From contig FZRB01000024.1 in assembly GCA_900199595.1 (NCBI GenBank), forward strand, positions 1-64,000: 64,000 nt of DNA. Reading direction: 5' to 3'. Origin of the DNA: Lachnospiraceae bacterium (GTDB lineage Bacteria; Bacillota; Clostridia; Lachnospirales; Lachnospiraceae). This document shows, in pieces, positions 1 through 8,312 of the stretch; within the stretch, counting starts at the first letter, position 1; each line of letters starts with the position of its first letter. A model generated the notes under the pieces. That model was not told the DNA's origin and did no database searches. It was given only the letters and a program-made list of their open reading frames with translations. A program made the position numbers and the translations under genes.

Positions 1-138
1 AATTGGGAGCAATATATTCAAATATCTCTCTTAAACGTTTTGATATATCATCATTTATCACTTTTCTGCGATATTTCACTACTAGGACTAAGTGAAAATG
101 CATCGAGAATACCGAATGATTATTAGATTCTAAATACA
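1..138 (-). CDS. tnpA: IS200-like transposase TnpA, N-terminal part
   Basis: The frame starts at a GTG (complement of 136-138) behind a GGAGCTT ribosome site and runs off the window. The N-terminus contains HSVFSMHFHLVLVVKYRRKV, the usual opening of Y1 HUH transposases of the IS200 type, which move single-stranded DNA by hairpin recognition. It differs from the copy at 63825 by a few substitutions (FHLVLV against YHLVMV), so the two copies have diverged slightly. Intactness beyond the edge cannot be judged. Confidence 0.75.
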
Positions 139-304
139 CTTTATTTAAGCTCCTTTTATATATTTACCACTGAATTAATTATATCATATTGAGACATCTT
201 TTTCAATGAAAGATAGACGATTTATTATAGATTTTTAGAGCCCGTTAGTGCGATTCATCCCCGCCTTAAAGAAGACGGAGTATTCTCGCTTAGAATTGAT
301 AAAT
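1..304 (-). mobile_element. IS200/IS605-type element, 5' part, cut by window edge
   Basis: This stretch is the reverse complement of 63660-63963 with only scattered differences, so the same element sits at both window ends in inverted orientation. It holds the start of a TnpA-like reading frame (1-138, minus) and an end region with a hairpin (CCGTCTT/AAGGCGG around a CTTT loop in element orientation, near 267-284). Subterminal hairpins and the lack of terminal inverted repeats are typical of IS200/IS605 elements. The shared sequence stops at about 304, beside a TTTAT-like flank that may be the target motif (inference). Confidence 0.8.
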
Positions 305-373
305 ATGTTGGTGAAACAAGCTGGAATGATGTAATAGAGTCACTAGTTTCTTTATGGTTACTATTCACGGTTT

Positions 374-429
374 ATGAGATATAATTGAAAAACAACTACT
401 TGCAGTTTGTTTTTCATATTATATCTCAT
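374..429. repeat. long AT-rich inverted repeat
   Basis: ATGAGATATAATTGAAAAAC (374-393) pairs with 409-429, leaving one bulged A, to give a stem of about 20 bp with a short loop. It lies between the IS remnant and the kinase gene. The low GC and lack of a T-run argue against a standard terminator. It could be a MITE-like remnant or a structured RNA element. Confidence 0.6.
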
Positions 430-532
430 GATCCGCGAACCGGGATTAATTGTTGTGACCTATTCTGGACGGTGATATAATTATACTGTGATTTACGTAG
501 CCCAAAAGATGAATTATGTATATTATGATGTG

Positions 533-557
533 GGTGTCAAAAGTACCTTTTGACACC
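533..557. promoter_or_regulatory. perfect 10-bp palindrome upstream of sensor kinase
   Basis: GGTGTCAAAA, a 5-nt spacer GTACC, then TTTTGACACC form a perfect dyad that ends 31 bases before the kinase start codon. This could be an operator for a dimeric regulator or a 5' UTR hairpin. The GTGTCAAAA word recurs in the structured leader at 56471. Confidence 0.6.
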
Positions 558-588
558 ATATGACATTTGATGGAAGAGGGTGTAAGAC

Positions 589-3500
589 ATGCATTCGCTT
601 AGATCTAAAATATTATCTGTTACAATAGGTGCAATAATCATTACAATGATAGTTGCAACTGTTTTTGGTATTGTTGCTATAAGGAATATCTGTATAGACA
701 ATTCGCGTCTGTTGCTTCAATTGTTATGTGAAACAGGACAGAAGAACCTTGATTCAAGCCTGAATAGTGTTGAAAGTGAAGTGCGTTATATCTCTACATA
801 TGTAGAGTCAGACCTTAAAGGCCTTGATGATCAGGAATTGGAGGAACATCTTGACCGTGTAAACGTTATTTTTGAAAAAGTTCTGAAAAATACTAAGGGC
901 GTCATGACTTATTATTATAGGATTGACCCGGCTGTTTCCTCCGATGTGAAAGGATTTTGGTATGTCAATACAGATGGAGATGGTTTTCAGGAGCATGAGG
1001 TGACTGACATAACCATGTATGATACGGAGGATACCTCGCAGCTGGTCTGGTTCACTGTTCCCAAGGCAACAGGTGAGCCTGTATGGCTTCCGCCATATAT
1101 TACAGACAATCTGGATGTTAAGGTAATATCTTATAGTACCCCTATATATCTGGATGGAAAGTTTGTCGGAGTGATAGGTGTTGAACTGGATTACACCTAT
1201 ATGGCTGAAATGGTAGATAATATCACGTTGTATGATAATGGCTATGCCTTTGTAAATGATTCGGAAGGAAATATTGTATATCATCCCCGTATGGATGTTA
1301 CAACTATGGGGGTGCAGCCTGCTGTTCCGGAAGGGCTTCTGGGAGATGCGGAAATAATTAAATACACATATGAGGGTGTAGACAAGATAGCAGTCGTACT
1401 TCCCCTGGTCAATGGGGATCGCCTGAATGTTTCGGTTCCTGAAAAGGAAGTCTATGAGGAAATGCAGAAATGGATTAATGTAATAATCATTGTTTTTTTC
1501 ATTCTTCTAGCCATTTTCATCTTACTTATTATGAGATATACAGGCAAGATCACCAGACCATTGCAGGAACTTACAGAGGTGGCGGAGCAGATCGACAAAG
1601 GTAACTATAATCATTCGCTAAATTATAAAGGGGATGATGAGATAGGGGTACTCACACAAACCTTTAACTCTGTGACTAACAATCTGAATAATTACATTAC
1701 CGATTTGAATAATCTTACAAAACAGCTGACTTTACAAAAGGAATCACTCAGCGCATTACTTAATAATATGCCGGCCATCAGCTTTACTAAAGATGCTGAA
1801 ACAGGAGTATATCTGGCCTGCAACCAGGCATTTGCAGATTATGCACATAAACTGAATCCGGAGGAAGTGGTTGGACTTACAGATACACAGTTATTTGACT
1901 CTTCAACTGCTACACATTTTGTAGAACAGGATCGTAAAGCACTTTCTATGGATGAACCCTTTATATATTTTGAGGATGTAAAGGATGCCAAGAGAAAGGC
2001 GAGACAACTTCAGACTACGAAGCTTAAGTTTATAGATTCAAATGGACGACTTTGTCTTTTGGGAGTATGCACCGATGTAACAGATTCTCGTGCCAAAAAT
2101 CAGGCAGATCGTATGATTACAGCCATGGCCGCTGATTATCGTTGTGTGTATTATATCGATCTTGATGAAAATGATGGTGTATGCTATAGAAATGATCCGG
2201 GAGATTCAGGTCTGACAACTCCAGGTGAACATTTTTCTTATATAGAAAGGGTGAACTGGTATGCCCAGAACTATGTAACTGATGCATATAGAGAAGGCTT
2301 TCTGGAGTTTAGCGAACCTGAAAATATAAGAAAACGCCTTTCTGAGGAACCTATTATCGCTTATCGTTATCTGGCAAAAAGGGGGAATCATGAATACTAC
2401 GAAATGATTCGTGCAGCAGGAGTGCGTCGTGCGGAAGAAAGAGAAGACCATATGGTTCATGCTATAGGACTTGGCCTGACAGAAATTGACGTTGAGATGC
2501 GTGAGACCATGGCGAGGAATGATGCACTTGTGGAAGCTCTTTCTCTGGCAGAGGAAGCAAGTAAAGCTAAGACATCATTTCTTTCAAGCGTGAGTCATGA
2601 AATCCGAACGCCGATGAATGCTATTATCGGACTAGATAATCTGGCCTTGCATGATGATACGATATCAGAGCAGACGCGGGATTATCTGAAAAAAATTGGA
2701 GAAAGCGCACAACATCTGCTCGCATTGATCAATGATATTCTGGATATGAGTCGAATTGAATCTGGTCGTATGGTATTAAAAAAGGAGGAATTCTCCTTCA
2801 GTGCCATGTTGGAACAGATTAATACATTGGTATCCTCACAATGTGCTGACAAGGGTCTTCACTATGAGTGTCATATGCTGAGTAAGGTGAATGAATTCTA
2901 TATCGGTGACGATATGAAGCTTAAGGAAGTGATTGTAAATATACTTTCGAATGCAGTTAAGTTCACAAATGCACCAGGTAGTATCACTTTGTCAGTTGAA
3001 AAGACAGCAGAATTTGAAGACCAGTCTACATTAACATTTTGTATTAAAGATACTGGCATTGGAATGAGCAAAGAATATCTTCCAAGAATATTTGAACCAT
3101 TTTCACAGGAGGATGGAAGTACTAAGAACAAATATGGAAGTACTGGTCTTGGAATGGCAATCACAAAGAATATAGTAGAGATGATGAATGGTACTATAAG
3201 TGTGGAATCAGAAAAGGACGTGGGAACAGAGTTTACTGTTGTAGTTACACTTAAAAATTCCATGCGTGACAGTTTATACAGGAATGGCACATTTGATCCA
3301 AACCAACTGAGAGTTCTAATCGTAGATGATGAGGAAATTCCTGCTGAACATGCAAGAATGGTGCTTGATGAAGCCGGCATCAGGGCGGATATAAGTATGA
3401 GTGCAGAAGAGGCCTTCCGAATGATGGAACTTCAGAATATGAAGCAGGAGCCTTATAATCTTGTGCTGCTGGATTGGAAGATGCCTGATAAGGATGGAAT

Positions 3501-4119
3501 TGAAGCAGCAAAGGAAATCAGAGAGTATTACAATAATGAGACTACCATAATTATTCTTACTGCTTATAACTGGGATGAAATTATGGATAAGGCACTCGAA
3601 GCCGGAGTAGATGGATTCATCGCCAAGCCTCTTTTTGCTTCTAATGTACTTTCGGAATTTGAAAATGCTGTTTATCGAAATCATGTGAATGTGTTTGAAG
3701 AAAAGAAACGCGCAGATTTGGCCGGACGTAGAGTTCTTGTGGCGGAAGATGTCGAAATGAACGCTGAAATCATTATGGATGTCCTGGAAATGGAAGAGAT
3801 AGAATCTGATCATGCAGAAAATGGAAAGATAGCTGTCGAAATGTTTGAAAACAGTGAGCCGGGAACCTATGCAGCAATTCTGATGGATGTAAGAATGCCA
3901 ATTATGGATGGACTAGAAGCCGCAGCAACCATACGTTCATTAGAAAGAGCTGATGCAAAGGTAACTCCGATCATAGCACTTACCGCAAATGCTTTTGATG
4001 AAGATGTTCAGAGATCTCTGCAGGCAGGAATGAATGCACATCTTTCGAAGCCGGTTGAGCCAGAGCATCTGTATCAGACACTCGGAGAATTAATATATGA
4101 GGCAGAAAATCATTCCTGA
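589..4119 (+). CDS. hybrid sensor histidine kinase with two receiver domains
   Basis: Membrane-bound two-component sensor of 1176 aa. Order: N-terminal membrane helix (about residues 8-30), a large extracytoplasmic Cache-like region (about 35-285), a second helix (about 295-315), HAMP (about 316-370), a PAS-like region (about 385-500) and a second PAS-like stretch (about 505-640). The HisKA domain has SVSHEIRTPMNAIIG with the phospho-acceptor His670. The ATPase domain shows N box NILSNAVKF, DTGIGM and STGLGMAI. Two receiver domains follow, with acceptor Asp962 (LLDWKMPD) and Asp1100 (LMDVRMPI). The start is preceded by GGAAGAGGG. No output regulator gene is adjacent, so phosphotransfer probably goes to its own receivers and an unlinked partner. 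The ligand is unknown; Cache domains usually bind small extracellular metabolites. Confidence 0.93.
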   Translation: MHSLRSKILSVTIGAIIITMIVATVFGIVAIRNICIDNSRLLLQLLCETGQKNLDSSLNSVESEVRYISTYVESDLKGLDDQELEEHLDRVNVIFEKVLKNTKGVMTYYYRIDPAVSSDVKGFWYVNTDGDGFQEHEVTDITMYDTEDTSQLVWFTVPKATGEPVWLPPYITDNLDVKVISYSTPIYLDGKFVGVIGVELDYTYMAEMVDNITLYDNGYAFVNDSEGNIVYHPRMDVTTMGVQPAVPEGLLGDAEIIKYTYEGVDKIAVVLPLVNGDRLNVSVPEKEVYEEMQKWINVIIIVFFILLAIFILLIMRYTGKITRPLQELTEVAEQIDKGNYNHSLNYKGDDEIGVLTQTFNSVTNNLNNYITDLNNLTKQLTLQKESLSALLNNMPAISFTKDAETGVYLACNQAFADYAHKLNPEEVVGLTDTQLFDSSTATHFVEQDRKALSMDEPFIYFEDVKDAKRKARQLQTTKLKFIDSNGRLCLLGVCTDVTDSRAKNQADRMITAMAADYRCVYYIDLDENDGVCYRNDPGDSGLTTPGEHFSYIERVNWYAQNYVTDAYREGFLEFSEPENIRKRLSEEPIIAYRYLAKRGNHEYYEMIRAAGVRRAEEREDHMVHAIGLGLTEIDVEMRETMARNDALVEALSLAEEASKAKTSFLSSVSHEIRTPMNAIIGLDNLALHDDTISEQTRDYLKKIGESAQHLLALINDILDMSRIESGRMVLKKEEFSFSAMLEQINTLVSSQCADKGLHYECHMLSKVNEFYIGDDMKLKEVIVNILSNAVKFTNAPGSITLSVEKTAEFEDQSTLTFCIKDTGIGMSKEYLPRIFEPFSQEDGSTKNKYGSTGLGMAITKNIVEMMNGTISVESEKDVGTEFTVVVTLKNSMRDSLYRNGTFDPNQLRVLIVDDEEIPAEHARMVLDEAGIRADISMSAEEAFRMMELQNMKQEPYNLVLLDWKMPDKDGIEAAKEIREYYNNETTIIILTAYNWDEIMDKALEAGVDGFIAKPLFASNVLSEFENAVYRNHVNVFEEKKRADLAGRRVLVAEDVEMNAEIIMDVLEMEEIESDHAENGKIAVEMFENSEPGTYAAILMDVRMPIMDGLEAAATIRSLERADAKVTPIIALTANAFDEDVQRSLQAGMNAHLSKPVEPEHLYQTLGELIYEAENHS

Positions 4120-4198
4120 TAAATATCGTTTTCTTTATACAATCTTAATACCATTTCATAAGGCTTAATGCCATCTTTTTCGAATTAGATATACAATT

Positions 4199-4242
4199 CA
4201 GACATACAGGAAATCGGAAGGTTTTCGTATGTCTGATTTTTT
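4199..4242 (+). terminator. intrinsic terminator after sensor kinase
   Basis: TCAGACATAC (4199-4208) pairs with GTATGTCTGA (4227-4236), followed directly by six T residues. It ends the kinase transcript about 80 bases after the stop codon. Confidence 0.85.
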
Positions 4243-4680
4243 GAGTTAGCCGTGAATAGTAACTCTTTATGCAATCAATAAAGGATTAATTAAATAGTTT
4301 ATTGCGGATTCTTGACCATGATGTGATAATTTGTTTTGTAACGAAATGTATATAAAATTCGTTACAAGAAAGTGTTGCTGATGTAAGGATTGATCCTACG
4401 AAGAAATAAATAGAATAAAGTAAAGACTATGACAGATAGTTGGGAGAAAGATATTACAAATAAATTTGGTTTACATAAACAAGAATATTATGTCTACTGA
4501 ACAAATTACTTATCAAAATTTTTTGAGCTTTACAAAAACAATAAAAAATCTTGCAAGTTTTTACACCTGCAAGACTTCTATTTTTATCTGTTATTTTAGT
4601 TGTAAATAGCATAAATGAGTTAAAATATTTATTTGAGAATAGATAATAACTTACAGTTTAATGTAAACTTTGGTTTAATA
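4243..4680. other. non-coding stretch with an inverted repeat
   Basis: No credible gene is visible in this AT-rich interval. It contains a perfect 10-bp inverted repeat, TTGTAACGAA (4336-4345) with TTCGTTACAA (4358-4367) across 12 bases, possibly an operator or hairpin. A weaker CTTGCA/TGCAAG hairpin lies near 4551-4573. The 14-mer at 4250-4263 is the reverse complement of 357-370, so the kinase locus is flanked by a short inverted repeat. Confidence 0.5.
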
Positions 4681-4728
4681 TTGACAAGTAACCGCTCGGT
4701 AACTATAATGAAGTTACCAATCGGTTAC
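4681..4728 (+). promoter_or_regulatory. sigma-A promoter with TetR-type operators
   Basis: A consensus promoter, TTGACA (4681-4686), a 17-base spacer, then TATAAT (4704-4709). The spacer is almost filled by the palindrome TAACCG-CT-CGGTAA. A second half-symmetric site, GTTACC-N4-GGTTAC, lies at 4713-4728 over the expected start point. Occupancy would block RNA polymerase. The TetR gene is the second gene of the operon, so autoregulation is the obvious inference. Confidence 0.85.
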
Positions 4729-4768
4729 TTATTTTATTGGATGTAGATATTGAAAAGGGAAAAACCTG

Positions 4769-5686
4769 ATGAGAAAGAAGAGGAAGAAGAAACTGGTTAT
4801 GATGGCTTTTACAATATTGGGTATTGGAATCGTCGGACTTACAATTGATTTCTTTATAGTTAGAAAGATTGCAATGGACCGATTTTCAACCTATGAGGCA
4901 AAGGCTAAGTCAGTTACAACATCATATGGAAAAATGAGCTACATAGATGAAGGTAGAGGAGAACCATTCCTTATATGTCACGGAATCACCGGAGGATATG
5001 ATCAGGGCTTTGATGTAATGAGTGGTCGTACAGATGATTACAGGATTATTGCCCCATCAAGATTTGGATATCCGGGAACTGATATACCAGATAATGCCAC
5101 GGTAGATATGCAGGTGGAGGCATATATCGAACTACTTGATGAACTGGGAATAGAGAAAATATTTGTCACCGCAACCAGTGCTGGAGGAACAGTTGCTCAG
5201 AGGTTTGTGCTAATGCATCCTGAAAGATGTAAAGGATTAATCCTTTATTGCTCCGGATATCCTGCGCAGAAAAAACCAAGTGAACCCGTTTCGGGAATGA
5301 CAGGACCACCAGCGTTTTTCTGCAATGATTTTGCTATGTGGATGATAAGTCCATTATTCAAGCCGATGATGGGAATGGAGAGAAATGTTATCAAGCAGAT
5401 TATGCCTATGAAAGAACGTAAAGCGGGTATAGTTTTTGATGGTGATGTGGTTAATAAGGATCATATAAACAATTATGATAATTATGACTTGAAGAACATA
5501 CAGGTTCCGGTTCTTATCATTCATTCTGAAGATGATAAGCTGGCTGATTCTGAAAAGGCAAAGTATTGGAGCAAGGAGATTCCTAACTGTAAGTCTGTAT
5601 TTTTCTCGGGTGGAGGTCATCTGATGACAGGAAATAGTGAGGAAATTAATCAGATACTTGATGAATTTGTGGAGGAAAATAAATGA
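4769..5686 (+). CDS. membrane-anchored alpha/beta hydrolase
   Basis: 305 aa. A Lys/Arg-rich N-terminus precedes one membrane helix (about residues 9-31), so the catalytic domain is probably outside or at the membrane. Fold markers: oxyanion-hole CHGITGG, nucleophile region TATSAGG (Ser, with Ala in place of the usual first Gly), acid region HSEDDKLAD, and catalytic His in GGGHLM. The substrate cannot be told. It shares an ATGA overlap with the downstream TetR gene and is transcribed from the operator-bearing promoter at 4681, which suggests induction by a compound the hydrolase acts on. Confidence 0.88.
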   Translation: MRKKRKKKLVMMAFTILGIGIVGLTIDFFIVRKIAMDRFSTYEAKAKSVTTSYGKMSYIDEGRGEPFLICHGITGGYDQGFDVMSGRTDDYRIIAPSRFGYPGTDIPDNATVDMQVEAYIELLDELGIEKIFVTATSAGGTVAQRFVLMHPERCKGLILYCSGYPAQKKPSEPVSGMTGPPAFFCNDFAMWMISPLFKPMMGMERNVIKQIMPMKERKAGIVFDGDVVNKDHINNYDNYDLKNIQVPVLIIHSEDDKLADSEKAKYWSKEIPNCKSVFFSGGGHLMTGNSEEINQILDEFVEENK

Positions 5687-6312
5687 ATACTAAGGAATTG
5701 ATACTAGAAGAGGCACTTAAGCAGTTTTCAGAAAAAGGGTTTGCGGGAACTTCCATGAGCGACATTGCAAAGCCTCTTGGTATAACAAAGGCTGCACTTT
5801 ATAAACATTTTAAGAGTAAACAGCAGATATTTGACGAAATAATATCTGAATCGGGAGAGCGATTTAAGGATATTTTTGAGGAATTGTCGGTTCATATTTC
5901 CGATAATCCAAAAGAAGAAATGAATAAAAAGGATGTGGATGTTTTCAGCAAAATTACACCTGAAGGATTATGTGAAAGTGTTCTTTCATTTGTACGATTT
6001 TCTATGAATGATCCATATTCTAAACAGGTACGAAGAATGCTGACCATATCACAATTTCAGAGCAAAGAACTGGCCGAGATGTATACCAAAAGATATGTGG
6101 AAACAATGCTTAACTATGACGAGAAATTGTTTTCAAATCTTATGGAACGTGGTGTCATAATGAATGGAGATTCCAAAACTTTAGCGAGGATGTTTTATGC
6201 ACCGGTGATCATGTATATGGGGATATGGGACAGAGAGCCTGACAGAGCGAAGGAATGTGAGAAAGAAATTAAGAAGCATGTGGAAGAGTTTGTTGCAATG
6301 ACGAAAAGATAA
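5683..6312 (+). CDS. TetR/AcrR family transcriptional repressor
   Basis: 209 aa. The N-terminal helix-turn-helix is clear: ILEEALKQFSEKGFAGTSMS, then DIAKPLGITKAALYKHFKSK. The C-terminal ligand domain is divergent, as usual. The start overlaps the hydrolase stop (ATGA), so the two are translationally coupled. The two palindromes in the operon promoter (4687-4728) are its likely operators. Confidence 0.92.
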   Translation: MNTKELILEEALKQFSEKGFAGTSMSDIAKPLGITKAALYKHFKSKQQIFDEIISESGERFKDIFEELSVHISDNPKEEMNKKDVDVFSKITPEGLCESVLSFVRFSMNDPYSKQVRRMLTISQFQSKELAEMYTKRYVETMLNYDEKLFSNLMERGVIMNGDSKTLARMFYAPVIMYMGIWDREPDRAKECEKEIKKHVEEFVAMTKR

Positions 6313-6321
6313 GTAGTTGAA

Positions 6322-6570
6322 ATGAGTTACTTCAAATACGAAGATAAAATGATTTATTATGAGGAATCAGGTGAGGGGATACCGCTTATAATGCTGCATG
6401 GAAATACATCATGCGGAAAGATGTTTGAACCGATAGTTCTGCCTGATTATCAGGGAAAAGGTATTGGACGCAAAATAATTGAAACTTTGGAAAATGATGA
6501 ATATGGACTTCGAGCAAATAGAATTGAAATACCTGCCTCGATAACGGTAATCGATTATACCGAATGTTAA
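6322..6570 (+). pseudogene. chimeric scar: hydrolase N-terminus fused to GNAT fragment
   Basis: The 82-codon frame begins like an alpha/beta hydrolase (GEGIPLIMLHGNTSCGKMFE, about residues 18-37). It then switches in frame to an acetyltransferase motif A, DYQGKGIGRKIIETLEND, and stops just where a GNAT domain would continue to its FYxKxGY region. Neither half is complete. It looks like a deletion joining two genes, retained behind the TetR operon. An active protein is unlikely. Confidence 0.75.
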
Positions 6571-6610
6571 TTTATAGAATATTTGGAAGTTTATTTTTGG
6601 TACAAATAGG

Positions 6611-6705
6611 TTGCGCAAAGGTGTATTTATATGATATTATTAGTTTGCGCATTATGGTATTTATTATAGAATATTATTTTGCGTATTATTGCCAAGGGGT
6701 GAGCT
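6611..6705 (+). repeat. 34-nt tandem repeats upstream of AAA ATPase gene
   Basis: TTGCGC occurs at 6611 and 6645 and TTGCGT at 6679, exactly 34 bases apart. GTATTTAT and ATATTATT are also conserved at the same repeat positions. The last unit runs into the ribosome site AAGGGGTGAG of the ATPase gene. Probable promoter/operator array or transcribed repeat leader. Confidence 0.65.
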
Positions 6706-8070
6706 ATGGAAATTAAAAGAAATATCTATTATAAGATAGCTGAGTGGAAGAAAGAGACAAATGGGACGAAGGCATTACTGATTGAAGGAGCCAGACGAAT
6801 CGGAAAATCAACGGTTGTCGAAGAATTTGCTCAGAATGAGTACAAGTCATATATCTTGATCGATTTTAATAAGGCTAAGAAAAAGATAAAAGATGCTTTT
6901 GAATCCCTTGATGATCCGGATATTTTCTTTCAGACACTGGTGCTTGAATATAACACAAGGCTGTACCCAAGAGAATCTCTGATAATATTTGATGAAATAC
7001 AGAAATTTCCAAAGGCCAGGGAGGCAATTAAATATCTTGTCGCTGACGGAAGATATGACTACATTGAGACAGGATCGCTGATTTCAATTAAGGAGAATGT
7101 TGAGAGTATAACAATTCCATCAGAAGAGCGGAAAATGCAGATGTATCCGGTAAATTTCGAGGAATTTATGGTATACATGGGCGAAGAAATACTTCTTGAT
7201 CATATAAGGGGATGCTTCGAGGAAAGTCAGCCGCTTGATAGACAGATGCATAATAAGGCTATGCGCTTATTTATGGAGTATATGCTTGTTGGCGGAATGC
7301 CTCAGGCAATAGTTGCATTCAAGAAAAATGGAAGGGATTTCCATGCTGCCGATGTAGAAAAGAGGGATATTCTTGCACTCTATGAAGATGACATCAAAAA
7401 GGCAGCCAAGAAATATAAATCAAAGGTCTCAGCTATCTTTGATAATATCCCGGGCTTTTTGTCAACGCATGAAAAAAGGATTGTTTTAAGAGAAATTGAT
7501 AGTAATAATGGAACCTTTGACCGTTATGATGAGCCTTTGTTCTGGCTTGGCGATTCTATGATATGTAATCTTTGCTACAAATGTAATGACCCGAATGTTG
7601 GTCTTGCATTAAATAAAAATGAATCCTATGTAAAATGTTATATGGGAGATACAGGATTATTGGTCAGCCATGCATTTAGCGAGAATGAAATCATGGATGA
7701 ACAGCTTTATAAGCAGATAATGGATGGTAAATTGTCACTTAATCAGGGAATGCTTTATGAGAATATGATAGCACAGATGATTACAGCATCAGGCCGTAAG
7801 CTTTTCTTTTACACAAGATATAGCGAGGAAAAGCATAGGAATGATATTGAAATAGATTTTATTATCTCGAATGAGAGCAAGACAAAGTTTAAAATCAGCC
7901 CTATAGAAGTAAAATCATCAAAAAATTATACGACTTCATCACTTGGAACATTCAAAGAACTCTTTAAAAAGAGAATTGATAAGCAAATAATAGTGCACCC
8001 TAAGGGCTATTCAGAAGCGGATGGAGTCATAAAGATACCTCCATATATGATGCATCTAATATGTAGTTGA
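6706..8070 (+). CDS. AAA ATPase with DUF4143 domain (paralog 1)
   Basis: 454 aa. N-terminal P-loop ATPase (AAA_14 type): Walker A EGARRIGKST, Walker B-like SLIIFDEIQKFPKAR, sensor region YIETGSLISIKEN. The C-terminal half carries the DUF4143 signature YMGDTGLLVSHAF and a nuclease-like E-x-K, IEVKSSKNYT, near the end. The family is widespread and often multicopy in gut Firmicutes; its role is not settled. It is single-gene, with a repeat array directly upstream. A paralog lies at 12391. Confidence 0.9.
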   Translation: MEIKRNIYYKIAEWKKETNGTKALLIEGARRIGKSTVVEEFAQNEYKSYILIDFNKAKKKIKDAFESLDDPDIFFQTLVLEYNTRLYPRESLIIFDEIQKFPKAREAIKYLVADGRYDYIETGSLISIKENVESITIPSEERKMQMYPVNFEEFMVYMGEEILLDHIRGCFEESQPLDRQMHNKAMRLFMEYMLVGGMPQAIVAFKKNGRDFHAADVEKRDILALYEDDIKKAAKKYKSKVSAIFDNIPGFLSTHEKRIVLREIDSNNGTFDRYDEPLFWLGDSMICNLCYKCNDPNVGLALNKNESYVKCYMGDTGLLVSHAFSENEIMDEQLYKQIMDGKLSLNQGMLYENMIAQMITASGRKLFFYTRYSEEKHRNDIEIDFIISNESKTKFKISPIEVKSSKNYTTSSLGTFKELFKKRIDKQIIVHPKGYSEADGVIKIPPYMMHLICS

Positions 8071-8148
8071 CGGAAATCCTGTAGCTTTGAATCATAATAA
8101 TATATGTGTTAATATATGGTGGTGTAATTAAAAAAAAGGAAGTAAAAC

Positions 8149-8214
8149 GTGCCCAAAAATGATATAGTTGATATTAAGAAGAAACATGGGAAAACTAAAA
8201 AGAAGAAGTATTAA
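8149..8214 (+). CDS. possible 21-aa lysine-rich peptide
   Basis: GTG start behind AAAGGAAG, with a short frame ending in a Lys-rich tail (KKKHGKTKKKKY). It could be a remnant or a small basic peptide. Only the ribosome site and length support it. Confidence 0.2.
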   Translation: MPKNDIVDIKKKHGKTKKKKY

Positions 8215-8312
8215 AAATGCACTTTCCAAAGATTATGTGTAATGAAAGGAAAATGTATTACCGTGATATAAAGAAATTTATAATTTATTATTTTATAAGG
8301 AGGTAAGAAAAA

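Noticed and set aside
808-3813. Several minus-strand reading frames across the sensor kinase
   Set aside because: They are antisense shadows without ribosome sites or recognisable motifs; the plus-strand kinase domains are continuous.
4551-4590. CTTGCA/TGCAAG hairpin as a terminator
   Set aside because: Stem is only six pairs, the loop is long, and no gene lies directly upstream.
6611-6705. Regular 34-nt repeats as a CRISPR array
   Set aside because: Repeats are degenerate, contiguous without unique spacers, and there are no cas genes.
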